Program-made: the position numbers and the translations under genes
In this document: in pieces, positions 33,283-42,433 of the stretch
How positions within the stretch are numbered: position 1 is the first letter of the stretch
Layout of the letters: each line of letters begins with the position of its first letter
Source: Peribacillus deserti
GTDB lineage: Bacteria > Bacillota > Bacilli > Bacillales > DSM-1321
DNA: 64,000 nt
Direction of reading: 5' to 3'
Assembly (NCBI RefSeq): GCF_016909175.1
Contig: NZ_JAFBFI010000018.1
Span: 1 to 64,000 of the forward strand
Notes under the pieces: model-generated
Databases searched by the model: none
The model's input: the letters and a program-made list of their open reading frames with translations, nothing else
What the model was told of the DNA's origin: nothing

Positions 33283-33310
33283 AACGTGCTCGGGGGAGCA
33301 CGTTATCTTT
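33283..33310 (+). terminator. Rho-independent terminator between copZ and copA
   Basis: AACGTGCTC pairs with GAGCACGTT around GGGG, followed by ATCTTT. It separates csoR-copZ from copA, which has its own CsoR box. Confidence 0.8.
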
Positions 33311-33319
33311 AACTATAAA

Positions 33320-33339
33320 TTATACCCCCTACCCCTATG
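33320..33339. promoter_or_regulatory. CsoR box before copA
   Basis: TTATACCCCCTACCCCTATG, mirror of the box before csoR with a single difference. It places copA under direct CsoR control. Confidence 0.88.
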
Positions 33340-33352
33340 TGAGGTGATGGAT

Positions 33353-35761
33353 ATGAACAGTGAAGTAAAAGAAGCTAATTATCAGATTGCGGGTATGACT
33401 TGTGCGGCCTGTGCGAATAGAATTGAGAAAGGGCTCAAGAAAATGGATGGTGTGAAAGATGCTAACGTAAATTTAGCTCTGGAATCATCAAAAATAACAT
33501 ATGACCCCAAGATTGTCTCCGAGGATGACTTTCAAAAGAAAATCAGAGGACTTGGATACGAGATAGTAACGGAGAAGAAGGAATTTGACGTTACTGGTAT
33601 GACATGTGCTGCATGTTCTTCAAGGATTGAAAAAGCTCTGAATAAATTAGAAGGTGTAAACAAAGCGAGCGTGAATCTGGCATTAGAAAAGGCAACAGTA
33701 GAATTCAATCCTTCCCTTATCAATACAGGGGACATCATTAAGCGAGTACAAAAACTCGGTTATAACGCAATTCCGACAGAAGAAAATGAGGATATTGATT
33801 ATCGGGGTAAGAAATTTAAGAGGCAGCAGACAAAATTGGTTGTTTCAGCTATTTTGTCTTTGCCATTGCTATGGGCGATGGTCAGCCATTTTTCTTTCCT
33901 GGAATTCATCTTTCTTCCTAAAGCTTTAATGAATCCATGGGTACAGCTTGTCCTGGCAACTCCGGTTCAATTTATCATTGGCTGGCAGTTTTATGTCGGA
34001 GCGTTTAAAGCATTAAGAAATAAGAGTGCGAACATGGACGTTCTTGTAGCGCTCGGAACCTCAGCCGCTTATTTCTATAGTCTTTACCAGGCGATTAAAT
34101 CGATCGGATCCCATGCCCATATGACTGAACTGTACTTTGAAACTAGTGCTATTCTGATTTCGTTAATATTATTAGGAAAACTGTTTGAAGCAAAAGCGAA
34201 GGGACGCTCATCTGAAGCAATTAAGAAGCTGATGGGCCTTCAAGCTAAGACAGCACGAGTGTTGAGGGATGGAACTGAAAATAAGATACCGCTTGAAGAA
34301 GTAGCAGTCGGCGACCTCGTACTAATCAAGCCTGGTGAAAAAGTTCCTGTGGATGGAGAAATTATTGAAGGGCGTTCTGCCCTTGATGAATCTATGCTGA
34401 CAGGTGAAAGTGTGCCCGTTGATAAAACGGCAGGCGATACAGTAATCGGTGCAACTCTCAATAAAAATGGTTCCTTAAAAATAAAAGCAACAAGAGTCGG
34501 AAGAGACACTGCTCTCTCCCAAATTATTAAGGTGGTCGAAGAAGCTCAGGGCTCTAAGGCTCCTATCCAACGGCTGGCTGATCAGATTTCCGGCATTTTT
34601 GTCCCGATTGTTGTAGGTATTGCGATTCTTACTTTCCTGATCTGGTTCATCTTGATCAATCCGGGTGATTTTGGCGATGCTCTTGAAAAATTAATTGCCG
34701 TTCTCGTAATTGCCTGCCCCTGTGCCTTGGGACTTGCAACTCCTACCTCCGTCATGGCCGGTTCTGGCAGAGCTGCAGAGTTTGGAATTCTATTTAAGGG
34801 CGGGGAACATCTTGAGGCCGCCCACCAAATAGATACAGTGGTACTGGACAAAACAGGAACGGTAACAAAGGGGGCTCCTCAATTAACAGATGTGATTGCA
34901 GATGCATGGGATGAAACGGAATTTTTATCCATCGTCGGAGCGGCTGAAAACCAATCAGAGCATCCGCTGGCTCAGGCAATGATTCAGGGGATCAGAGATA
35001 GAGGAATAACTCTTAAAGAAGCTCAAGAGTTCGAGGCCATTCCAGGCTATGGTGTAAGAGCGGCCGTGGATGACCAAATGATTTTGATTGGCACCCGCCG
35101 GCTTATGCAGCGCGAGAATATTAATATTAGCGGGGCAATGGCCGCAATGGAGAATCTCGAGAACAATGGGAAGACTGCAATGCTTGTTTCCATTAACGGC
35201 GAATATGCCGGCATGATTGCAGCAGCCGATACCATAAAACAAACATCGAAAGAGGCAATACAGCGATTAAAGGATCTAGGTATGAATGTGGTCATGATAA
35301 CGGGTGATAATTCAAGGACAGCAGCGTCGATCGGTAAAGAGGCTGGGATTGACTCGATTATTGCTGAAGTTCTGCCTGAGGGTAAAGCGGAGGAAGTGAA
35401 AAAGCTTCAGAGTGAAGGCAGGAAAGTGGCAATGGTTGGCGACGGAATTAATGATGCTCCGGCACTTGCTGCGGCAGATATAGGAATGGCGCTGGGAACT
35501 GGTACGGATGTAGCGATGGAGGCTGCTGATATTACATTAATCAGCGGCGATTTAAACAATATTGCTGATGCCATTTTTATAAGTAAAAAAACGATACGGA
35601 ATATCCGGCAAAATTTATTTTGGGCCTTTGCATATAACGTCATCGGGATCCCTATAGCCGCCGTTGGCCTGCTGGCTCCATGGCTTGCGGGTGCCGCTAT
35701 GGCATTCAGTTCAGTTTCGGTAGTATTGAATGCATTACGTCTTCAGAGAGTAAAGCTCTAA
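33353..35761 (+). CDS. copA: Copper-exporting P1B-type ATPase
   Basis: 802 residues from ATG 33353 behind GAGGTGA. Two N-terminal metal domains each with MTCAAC, eight membrane spans with the CPC motif in VIACPCALGLATP, actuator TGES, phosphorylation DKTGTVTKG, the HP pair in SEHPLAQAM and hinge [16 protein letters not shown]. Pumps Cu(I) out of the cytoplasm. Confidence 0.97.
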   Translation: MNSEVKEANYQIAGMTCAACANRIEKGLKKMDGVKDANVNLALESSKITYDPKIVSEDDFQKKIRGLGYEIVTEKKEFDVTGMTCAACSSRIEKALNKLEGVNKASVNLALEKATVEFNPSLINTGDIIKRVQKLGYNAIPTEENEDIDYRGKKFKRQQTKLVVSAILSLPLLWAMVSHFSFLEFIFLPKALMNPWVQLVLATPVQFIIGWQFYVGAFKALRNKSANMDVLVALGTSAAYFYSLYQAIKSIGSHAHMTELYFETSAILISLILLGKLFEAKAKGRSSEAIKKLMGLQAKTARVLRDGTENKIPLEEVAVGDLVLIKPGEKVPVDGEIIEGRSALDESMLTGESVPVDKTAGDTVIGATLNKNGSLKIKATRVGRDTALSQIIKVVEEAQGSKAPIQRLADQISGIFVPIVVGIAILTFLIWFILINPGDFGDALEKLIAVLVIACPCALGLATPTSVMAGSGRAAEFGILFKGGEHLEAAHQIDTVVLDKTGTVTKGAPQLTDVIADAWDETEFLSIVGAAENQSEHPLAQAMIQGIRDRGITLKEAQEFEAIPGYGVRAAVDDQMILIGTRRLMQRENINISGAMAAMENLENNGKTAMLVSINGEYAGMIAAADTIKQTSKEAIQRLKDLGMNVVMITGDNSRTAASIGKEAGIDSIIAEVLPEGKAEEVKKLQSEGRKVAMVGDGINDAPALAAADIGMALGTGTDVAMEAADITLISGDLNNIADAIFISKKTIRNIRQNLFWAFAYNVIGIPIAAVGLLAPWLAGAAMAFSSVSVVLNALRLQRVKL

Positions 35762-36083
35762 ATCTCATTCTCTTAGTACCCGCATCATTCACACACATAA
35801 TGGCATAACCAATATTAGAATTAAATTAAAAAAGGTCTTAATTGGCCCTTTCTTTCATTTTTATTGAACTTCCAGGACTCCTGTGTTCATGACTTTTTTA
35901 AATGATCACTTGCTCTCACTTACTAACTTGTGAATTTAGCAGGTCTCTGAGCAGTCATGCGGGCTTTTATAATGAAGTGCTGATTCTAAAAACATTATAT
36001 GAAACCTTTCTCAGAATAAAACGTATAGTTCAATGAAGAGAGTAATTAATAGCAAAAATTCTTAATAGACGGGAAGAAAAATA
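35762..36083. other. Gene-free stretch after copA
   Basis: Contains a weak stem at about 35829-35856 (AAAGG...CCTTT then T-rich) that may end copA. Nothing else supported. Confidence 0.4.
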
Positions 36084-36368
36084 TTGGGACCTATCATTTT
36101 ACAAATCGGACAGTATATCTATGATATCTATTACTGGGTCATTTTAATTTCTATTTTTGGTTCATGGTTTCCTCAATTTTACGCCACAAAGGCAGGTATA
36201 TGGATTAAGAAACTAGTCGACCCATATTTAAATATCTTTAGGCGCTTTATCCCTCCTATCGGTATGCTGGATTTATCGCCTATTATTGCTTTGATTGCAT
36301 ATAGATTTATAGGGATATTTGCTCTTGAAGGTCTTCGCCAATTACTGCAAATAACGGGATTATTATAA
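36084..36368 (+). CDS. YggT-family small membrane protein
   Basis: 94 residues from a TTG start behind GGGAAG. Two membrane regions (about 10-28 and 68-88) and the family block SWFPQFYATKAGIWIKKLVDPYLNIFRRFIPPIGMLDLSPIIALIAYRF. YggT/YlmG proteins are linked to cell division and envelope homeostasis, mechanism unclear. Not in the usual sepF-ylmG context here. Confidence 0.75.
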   Translation: MGPIILQIGQYIYDIYYWVILISIFGSWFPQFYATKAGIWIKKLVDPYLNIFRRFIPPIGMLDLSPIIALIAYRFIGIFALEGLRQLLQITGLL

Positions 36369-36424
36369 AACTAATCCTTTAAGGCTGGATGATAATTAAA
36401 GAAATTCGGTACAGGTACAAAAAT

Positions 36425-36455
36425 GAGCAGCCATTTAGCGGCTGCTCCTCTTTTA
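36425..36455 (+). terminator. Rho-independent terminator
   Basis: GAGCAGCC pairs with GGCTGCTC, followed by CTCTTTTATTTTT. Confidence 0.85.
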
Positions 36456-36520
36456 TTTTTAATGAAGTTAAATGTCAATATTCCGGTTCTTATCTGGTCC
36501 TGCGATTTTGTTTTTAGCTT

Positions 36521-36820
36521 TTACTTTAAAATAAATGGGTGGCCTATTAAAGTAACCGCCAGAGATAAGAGTGCATCGAAAGGACTGTTCATCAATGAAC
36601 TTCCCACGATGTAAAGCACACCAAGAATCGCCACAATCGGCGTTAGGGGATATAGCGGTACTTTGTAAATCCAACAGAATCCGTTTTGGGAAATTCGTAC
36701 ACTTACTTCAGCAATGGTTAACCCGCTTGCCAGAGTAATAACCCCTCCAATAATCCACGCAGCAAGTGCAATCGTTGAATTACCTGTTGAGGAAAGAACT
36801 ATGCCAGGCTTCATGAAACC
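36521..36820 (-). pseudogene. Internally deleted amino-acid permease (APC family, SteT-like)
   Basis: The minus strand reads FMKPGIVLSSTGNSTIALAA and then WIIGGVITLASGLTIAEVS, the first spans of an L-type amino-acid transporter. It then jumps to YKVPLYPLTPIVAILGVLYI and ends near GHPF, which belongs to spans 11-12. About 300 internal codons are missing and the N-terminus is degraded. Confidence 0.75.
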
Positions 36821-37034
36821 GTACCATAACGATAGAGGTTGAAACTTTATTACAGCACTCTCATGAAAATATGTTGAAAAAACAATGATCGAGTGATACT
36901 CGGAACAATCAAAAATTACTTGTTTCTGGTATATTCGATAAACTTTATCCTTAGGGAAAATGAGGAACACAAAATTACTGTAATAAGTAAGAAAGGGGCA
37001 CGTTTGTGACTTAGATATCAGAGAGGATTTGCCT

Positions 37035-37059
37035 GATTGAAAGCTCCTAGATAGGGTAT
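37035..37059 (+). promoter_or_regulatory. Sigma-B-like promoter
   Basis: GATTGA (37035-37040), 13-base spacer, GGGTAT (37054-37059). The -10 matches the sigma-B consensus exactly and the -35 partly (GTTTAA). The gene downstream belongs to a general-stress family. Confidence 0.6.
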
Positions 37060-37094
37060 AAAAAGAAGAGAATAGGTAAAAGGAGCAAATTATT

Positions 37095-37526
37095 ATGGAG
37101 AAACGAGTAATAGGCATCTACGAAAATGAGGAACAAGCACAAGCAGCGGTAAAGGATTTACAGAGCAAAGGTTATAGTATGAAAGAAATTTCTATTGTTG
37201 CAAAAAATATCGAGGGTCTGGGACCTTCCGCCGATCAGGTTAAAGCTAAAGAAACAGATGGGTTAGTTGCAGGAGCAGCGGCTGGTGGAGCAATAGGATT
37301 AACTGGATTATTTCTCGGCCTAAGCTACTTGGCAATCCCTGGAATTGGCCCCATTTTAGCCGCTGGTCCAATCTTTACCATACTTGGTGGAGCAGTAGCC
37401 GGTCTTGCAACTAACGCTGGGGGTTTATCGAAAGCACTTCAAGAACTTGGATTAAATGAAGATGAGGCTCGTGAATATGAGGAAGATATTAATAAGGGTA
37501 AAATTCTAGTTGCCGTAACTGCTTAA
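37095..37526 (+). CDS. General stress protein 17M-like (YflT domain) with glycine-rich membrane hairpin
   Basis: 143 residues. The N-terminal MEKRVIGIYENEEQAQAAVKDLQSKGYSMKEISIVAK is the GSP17M/YflT-type alpha-beta unit. Residues about 55-115 are Gly/Ala-rich and hydrophobic (GLVAGAAAGGAIGLTGLFLG ...), probably two membrane helices. The end EDEAREYEEDINKGKILVAV is typical of the family. AAAAGGAG precedes the ATG and a sigma-B-like promoter lies upstream. Exact role unknown; homologues are stress-induced. Confidence 0.75.
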   Translation: MEKRVIGIYENEEQAQAAVKDLQSKGYSMKEISIVAKNIEGLGPSADQVKAKETDGLVAGAAAGGAIGLTGLFLGLSYLAIPGIGPILAAGPIFTILGGAVAGLATNAGGLSKALQELGLNEDEAREYEEDINKGKILVAVTA

Positions 37527-38024
37527 GTAGACATTTTTTATGCATTCTAGCGAAGATCATTCCAAGCTTTTAGAATCAGAAAGCAGCAGCAGACAATCTT
37601 TCGTTACCAGCGGAAAAACTTTTTACACAGCAGGAACAAGAAGAAATCCACTTGTTGTATGATCTTTACTCAGAAGTTTATTTAGAGCCCTTATTAATAG
37701 AACTGCTGAGTAAATAGAGCAAATTATAATACGGACTAAACAGCCTTATTCCGCTTAGACAGGAATAAGGCTGTTCCTTTATTCTATTCGCAGGAAGAAT
37801 GTAAGCTTAGATAAAAATTCTAAGGATTTTTTCTGTCCTGCAGTAATGTAGGCTAAAAGCAGGTTTTCAGTTTATACAAAAGGCCAGCTTCGAACGTATG
37901 TTAGAACAAGCCTGTAATAGGTAAATGGACAAATTTGGTTTAGACCGAATATAAATACCATCTTTGAAAACCAGTCCGGATTTAGTCCGCTTAAAACAGC
38001 CTTTTAAAAAACACAGTGCTATCT
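37527..38024. other. Gene-poor gap with a short protein-like remnant
   Basis: A rightward frame at about 37580-37717 reads QEQEEIHLLYDLYSEVYLEP and ends in LLIELLSK, but has no start codon; it may be the tail of a lost gene. The rest, beyond the terminator at 37739, shows nothing. Confidence 0.35.
37739..37782. terminator. Rho-independent terminator
   Basis: AACAGCCTTATTCC pairs perfectly with GGAATAAGGCTGTT, then CCTTT. Confidence 0.85.
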
Positions 38025-38375
38025 TTACACTGCTTTCCTTAAGAGATCTACGCCTTTTTCTAAATCCATTGCTGTAAGCACATCATTTAAAGTAATCCCC
38101 AATTCAATTAGAGTTATAGCTACAGCGGGCTGGATACCAGTAATTACGACAGTGGATCCCATCAACTTTGACATGGAAACAATATCTCCAAGCACCTTAG
38201 CAATAAATGAGTCCACCATGTCTAGAGAAGTTAAATCTAAAACGATGCCTTTGGCCGCAGTTTCTTGTATTTTAATTAATAAATCTTCCTGCAGCTGTAA
38301 AGCGCTTTGATCATCCAGTTCTATTTGCACAGAAACAAGTAATATATCTTGTATTTTTAAAATTGGAATTCTCAA
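38025..38375 (-). CDS. rsbS: RsbS-like STAS-domain stressosome protein
   Basis: 116 residues, a single STAS domain, from a TTG start behind AGGGGG. Phosphorylatable Ser in [19 protein letters not shown] and the block [18 protein letters not shown] match RsbS closely. It is a near twin of the RsbS at 46019. No rsbT follows it; its neighbour is the DnaB-like gene on the same strand. It would be the scaffold that pairs with RsbR and holds RsbT. Confidence 0.88.
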   Translation of the reverse strand: MRIPILKIQDILLVSVQIELDDQSALQLQEDLLIKIQETAAKGIVLDLTSLDMVDSFIAKVLGDIVSMSKLMGSTVVITGIQPAVAITLIELGITLNDVLTAMDLEKGVDLLRKAV

Positions 38376-38468
38376 CCTATTTTCCCCCTATGTGTAAAAA
38401 GAACTAACGTATTCTTGTAGTAAGCCACCAGCCATACCAGCACTTAATTGATCTATATCCTTAAAGGT

Positions 38469-38795
38469 TTATTTATTATTCTCTAATATATCTACAATAT
38501 CAATGCTCGCCGCTTCTTTTGCTTGCGAAAAGGTTAGAACATTATTTTTTGCCCAGTGATCGTAAACTCGAGCCAAAGAATTTCTGTCATATACCTTATT
38601 GCCATAAGTAGAAAAAAAGTATACTAATAATACATTGACGACTGCTAGAGGCAATTGTTTTCTCTGAGACAGCGTTCTTAAAGCTAATTTATCTAATCCT
38701 CGGATGTTTCCGCTTGTTAACTCCTGTAACATTTCCATGGGAGTTGTAGTGTGGCAGTATTTCACAAAAGTTGGATCATTTAAATCTTTCATCAT
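38469..38795 (-). CDS. Stand-alone DnaB/DnaD C-terminal (DDBH2) domain protein
   Basis: 108 residues. PMEMLQELTSGNIRGLDKLA followed by RKQLPLAVVNVLLVYFFSTYGNK and ARVYDHWAKNNVLTFSQAKEAA matches the C-terminal domain of the helicase-loading protein DnaB and its DnaD relatives (PGVVNVLI...IASHWARKKIKT). The N-terminal winged helix of those proteins is absent. GGAGAACGG precedes the ATG. Possibly a replication-initiation modulator, or a domesticated fragment; it lies upstream of rsbS on the same strand. Confidence 0.65.
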   Translation of the reverse strand: MMKDLNDPTFVKYCHTTTPMEMLQELTSGNIRGLDKLALRTLSQRKQLPLAVVNVLLVYFFSTYGNKVYDRNSLARVYDHWAKNNVLTFSQAKEAASIDIVDILENNK

Positions 38796-38964
38796 AAGGC
38801 TTCCGTTCTCCTATTATCTTTAACTTAGGTCTTCAAACATAAAGTGATCAGCATGAGTCTATCTTATGAGGGTATATGAATGCCCTAAGGCAGACCATCA
38901 CATAAATAATAGCTCAAAACCGTAAAAAATCATAAAAATAACCTTTGAAATATGGGGAATTTAC

Positions 38965-38997
38965 AAAAAAGAAAATGCTGCCCCAAAAAAAGGCAGC
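38965..38997 (-). terminator. Rho-independent terminator, minus strand
   Basis: GCTGCC (38977-38982) pairs with GGCAGC (38992-38997); minus-strand T-rich tail at 38965-38975. Confidence 0.6.
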
Positions 38998-39023
38998 CAG
39001 TTCTTATGCACACAGCTGTTTTA

Positions 39024-39059
39024 TCAATAAACTCCTTTTTGTAAGACCGTACAGATCAT
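39024..39059 (-). CDS. Possible 11-residue leader or regulatory peptide
   Basis: Minus-strand ATG at 39059 reads MICTVLQKGVY and stops. AAGGAGGG lies 3-4 bases ahead. A terminator follows within 60 bases. It could be a leader peptide or part of a small RNA; evidence is only the strong binding site and terminator. Confidence 0.25.
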   Translation of the reverse strand: MICTVLQKGVY

Positions 39060-39394
39060 TTTCCCTCCTTGTCCTAGAAAGTTTCTTATAATAAGAAAAT
39101 GGCTTTTTTTATAAGTTTCATATCCTTTTGGATCTCTGTTTTTATTTCTTTATTTGTACATCTGAGGAATTCACTATACAGACGAATAAGTTCCGCTTTA
39201 AAGATATTCAAGTCATATATTCTATTCATATGAACTAAATACCCATAATTATGGAAAAATAAACTGATTTAGCGCTAGATAGATAATGAAAGAAAGAAAG
39301 AGTAAAGAAGTCTGCCCCTGCTGAGTTTTTGTTTTTTGGTAAGGCCAAACATCATCTTGAACTTTAAGAAGCGTGAAGTACCTTTTATCTATAT

Positions 39395-39433
39395 AAAAAG
39401 GCAGGTTACCTAAAGGTATCCCGCCTTTTTGAT
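39395..39433. terminator. Terminator-like hairpin
   Basis: AAAAAGGC...GGTTACC pairs with GGTATCC...GCCTTTTT with two mismatches; A and T tails make it bidirectional. It lies downstream of the TetR gene on the minus strand. Confidence 0.65.
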
Positions 39434-39500
39434 TGCAAAAAACTAAGATCAAGATCAGTTTTTATTTATCAATCTTGTACGTAAGCTTGAATCATTCCAT

Positions 39501-40388
39501 TTACAGCTCGATCTGCCTAAAATAATCCGCAGCCAGCTGTTCTAGCTTTTGCAGTTTTTGTTTGTTACATACTTCCGCGGCTTTTAAAGATCTTAGAGCA
39601 CTTTCAATCAAGAACTTTCGCGGTGTTTGTGTTTGCAGGAATTCATCTTGTACAAAGTCCAGCAGTTCGAGAGACTTTTCCTTTTCTTTGTCTGGAAGAG
39701 CACTTTTTATTTCTGAAACTGTTTGATACAGGGCCTGCTGATACGATTTGTCCTCAATCCGGCAGTCTGGGAGCAATTTTTCCAACGTCTCAATTTGAAA
39801 TAATACATCCCCAGTCTGTGAAACTTCTTCAACCATTGCCGCTGCGCGGTCCACACAATAACGAACAACCTGTGGAATGCTGCCAGTTGAATCATGGGCT
39901 ATAGAATCGTATCTTAGGGAAGATTTTAAGATTCCTGTGAACATAATGGCAGCATCTAATAAATAGGGTTTTTTGTCTTCACCAAAGATGTCAATAAATC
40001 GAGTATAAACCCAGCGGAGCATCATCAAGTTGCCCTGCTTCATAAATTGCTTAAGTTCCGCATCATTAGAAAAGATTACTTCTTCAAAAAGAGAAATTAA
40101 CTTATTCGTTCTATTTATCTTCATCTGTAATTCAATTTGTTTAACAAAGATTTCAATATTAGAAGGATCCTGTCCGGTAAGTAAGTCATTTCGGTACTGT
40201 TCAAGCTGTTTGAAGATTGATTTGCATAGGGCAATAAATAATTCGGTTTTCGATGAAAAATAATTATAAAACGTACCTTTAGAAATACCGCTGTGATCCA
40301 GGATATCTTGAATCGAAGTAGCTTGGTACCCTTTTTCGATAAATAACTGGTGAGCCATTTTTATGACATGCTGTTTCCTGTCTTTCAT
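39501..40388 (-). CDS. TetR-family repressor
   Basis: 295 residues from ATG 40388, preceded by CAGGTGATAATT; the longer frame has no binding site. N-terminal HTH (FIEKGYQATSIQDILDHSGISKGTFYNYFSSKTELFIALC) and a ligand-binding domain about 100 residues longer than in a typical TetR. It is divergent from a 14-span MFS exporter, as LmrA with LmrB, so it most likely represses that pump. Confidence 0.88.
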   Translation of the reverse strand: MKDRKQHVIKMAHQLFIEKGYQATSIQDILDHSGISKGTFYNYFSSKTELFIALCKSIFKQLEQYRNDLLTGQDPSNIEIFVKQIELQMKINRTNKLISLFEEVIFSNDAELKQFMKQGNLMMLRWVYTRFIDIFGEDKKPYLLDAAIMFTGILKSSLRYDSIAHDSTGSIPQVVRYCVDRAAAMVEEVSQTGDVLFQIETLEKLLPDCRIEDKSYQQALYQTVSEIKSALPDKEKEKSLELLDFVQDEFLQTQTPRKFLIESALRSLKAAEVCNKQKLQKLEQLAADYFRQIEL

Positions 40389-40576
40389 AATTATCACCTG
40401 TAGTTTCAGTTGTACTGATGGTATAAAAATCATAATACACGATATTTTTATATTATTCAATCTCTCAAATTACGGGTTTTTTTGTATTGAAATTTTTGAA
40501 CCGTTGGTATAAGATATGATTTATGTGTAACAAGAGTATAAAAAAATGAACTGAATGTATAAAGGGGAAAATAACA

Positions 40577-42103
40577 ATGGATCAATCAATAAATAAAACG
40601 AGTCGCCCTCCTTACGGGATTATCGCTGTCCTGATGATTGGAGCTTTTATTGCTTTTTTAAACAATACACTGCTCAATATCGCACTGCCTTCGATCATGA
40701 AGGACTTAGAAGTGGACACAGCGACTGTACAATGGCTTACTACCGGTTTTATGTTAGTCAACGGGATTATGATTCCAACCACAGCTTTTTTAATTCAAAA
40801 ATATTCTGTACGTAACTTATTCTTAACAGCTATGGGATTATTTGCAGCGGGAACGATTCTCGCAGGTTTTGCTCATGCATTTCCACTCTTGTTAACAGGC
40901 CGTATGGTCCAGGCAGGGGGTTCAGCGATCCTTATGCCATTATTGATGAATGTAATGCTAACAAGCTTTCCTATAGAAAAAAGGGGAGCGGCAATGGGTA
41001 TTTTCGGTTTAGTTTTAATGGGTGCACCAGCAATAGGCCCTACTTTATCAGGATGGGTCATTGAACATTATGACTGGAGAATGCTTTTTCACATTGTGAC
41101 ACCAATTGCCATTGTAGTTGTTTTAATAGGCTTTTTCATGCTCAAAGACAAAAAGGCTAAAGTATCCATTAAACTGGATTTTTTCTCAGTCCTATTATCA
41201 AGTGTAGGTTTTGGGGGACTTCTATATGGATTCAGCTCTGCAGGAAGTAAAGGCTGGGACAGCCCTTATGTATACTCGACTATAACGATTGGGGCGATTG
41301 CATTAGCCTGGTTTATTTTCCGTCAGCTAAGACAAGAGCAGCCAATGCTTAATTTCAGGATTTTTAAATATCCAATGTATGCTTTGTCTTCTGTCATTTC
41401 TATGGTTCTTACTATGGCTATGTTTTCGGGTATGCTGCTATTGCCGATCTATGTGCAGACTATTAGGGGAATCTCTCCGCTAGATGCGGGTTTAATGCTG
41501 CTGCCAGGGGCGATTTTAATGGCTGTTATGTCGCCGGTTACAGGAAAATTGTTTGATAAGTATGGCGGCAGAATGTTAGCTGTCATTGGCTTGATCATTA
41601 CAACTGTAACAAGTTATATGTTCAGCAAGTTAACTCTCGAAACAACATATACACATTTGATTATTTTATACTCACTGCGTATGTTTGGTATGTCCATGGT
41701 TATGATGCCTGTTTCGACTAATGGCTTAAACCAATTACCGCCAAGATACTATCCACACGGAACTGCTATGAACAATACACTGCAGCAAGTATCAGGAGCA
41801 ATCGGTACGGCATTGCTTGTAACAATTATGTCTAATCGGGCAGAATCTCATGCAAAAGAATTAGCAGCAGAGGCGATGAAACAGGCTGCAGGGAAGCCGA
41901 CTCCCGAAGCGCTGGCAATCATGAAACAGCAAATCACGATGAAAGCTATGTTAGAAGGAATCAATTTTGCTTTCTTCGTATCCGTCTTTATTGCAGGGCT
42001 TGCTCTTGTGCTGGCTTTCTTTATCAAACGTGCTAAGCAAGCTGAAGATACCATTGGTGGAAACACTTCCGGCAGAAATCCAGCTAAGGAAGAAGGAAAC
42101 TAA
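40577..42103 (+). CDS. DHA2-family (EmrB/QacA, LmrB-like) multidrug exporter
   Basis: 508 residues, 14 membrane spans. Motifs are LNNTLLNIALPSIMKDL, WLTTGFMLVNG, GRMVQAGGSAILMPLLMNVM and GIFGLVLMGAPAIGPTLSGWVI (motif C). AGGGGAAA precedes the ATG. Proton-driven drug efflux; substrate not predictable. Divergent TetR is its likely regulator. Confidence 0.9.
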   Translation: MDQSINKTSRPPYGIIAVLMIGAFIAFLNNTLLNIALPSIMKDLEVDTATVQWLTTGFMLVNGIMIPTTAFLIQKYSVRNLFLTAMGLFAAGTILAGFAHAFPLLLTGRMVQAGGSAILMPLLMNVMLTSFPIEKRGAAMGIFGLVLMGAPAIGPTLSGWVIEHYDWRMLFHIVTPIAIVVVLIGFFMLKDKKAKVSIKLDFFSVLLSSVGFGGLLYGFSSAGSKGWDSPYVYSTITIGAIALAWFIFRQLRQEQPMLNFRIFKYPMYALSSVISMVLTMAMFSGMLLLPIYVQTIRGISPLDAGLMLLPGAILMAVMSPVTGKLFDKYGGRMLAVIGLIITTVTSYMFSKLTLETTYTHLIILYSLRMFGMSMVMMPVSTNGLNQLPPRYYPHGTAMNNTLQQVSGAIGTALLVTIMSNRAESHAKELAAEAMKQAAGKPTPEALAIMKQQITMKAMLEGINFAFFVSVFIAGLALVLAFFIKRAKQAEDTIGGNTSGRNPAKEEGN

Positions 42104-42149
42104 TAGGGGACCAGGAGTTTAAAACCTGGAAGAATAGGATGGTGAAAAG

Positions 42150-42332
42150 ATGGAGCGAAGAGTTCCCATTATAGTATTATTAGCTATAGGAATTATTCAG
42201 GCAATATATGCTTTTACTGTCTATCCCTTTAAAGCGGCGGCAGTCATGACAGTCTTTTCTGCTGCACTGCTCTTATTTGTATTCTTTCTCATTATTAAAG
42301 GACAAAAAGATAGAAACAGTGAAAATCAATAG
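42150..42332 (+). CDS. Small two-span membrane protein
   Basis: 60 residues, two hydrophobic segments (about 6-24 and 29-50) and a charged tail KGQKDRNSENQ. AGGATGG precedes the ATG. It lies 46 bases after the MFS gene and before a terminator, so it is probably co-transcribed with the pump. No family recognised. Confidence 0.6.
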   Translation: MERRVPIIVLLAIGIIQAIYAFTVYPFKAAAVMTVFSAALLLFVFFLIIKGQKDRNSENQ

Positions 42333-42364
42333 ACTGCAAACGAAAAACAGTGCTTTTCTGAACT

Positions 42365-42411
42365 GCACCCCAATTGTTAGACACAACTGACAATTGGAGG
42401 TGCATTTTTTT
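42365..42411. terminator. Rho-independent terminator
   Basis: GCACC-CCAATTGT pairs with ACAATTGG-A-GGTGC across one bulge, followed by seven Ts. Confidence 0.85.
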
Positions 42412-42433
42412 ATGAATTGTAATGAATTTTTCT

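Larger units (their letters stand above)
38796..39500. other. 700-base gap with a small minus-strand transcript candidate
   Basis: No large gene. At 39024-39059 (minus) there is an 11-codon open frame with an excellent binding site, and a minus terminator at 38972. A further terminator lies at 39395. The rest is AT-rich with no support for genes. Confidence 0.4.

Noticed and set aside
36423-36614. Rightward 63-codon frame
   Set aside because: Begins in a terminator hairpin and lies antisense to the permease remnant.
39249-39452. Minus-strand 67-codon frame
   Set aside because: Covers a terminator hairpin, no start signal and no protein-like composition.
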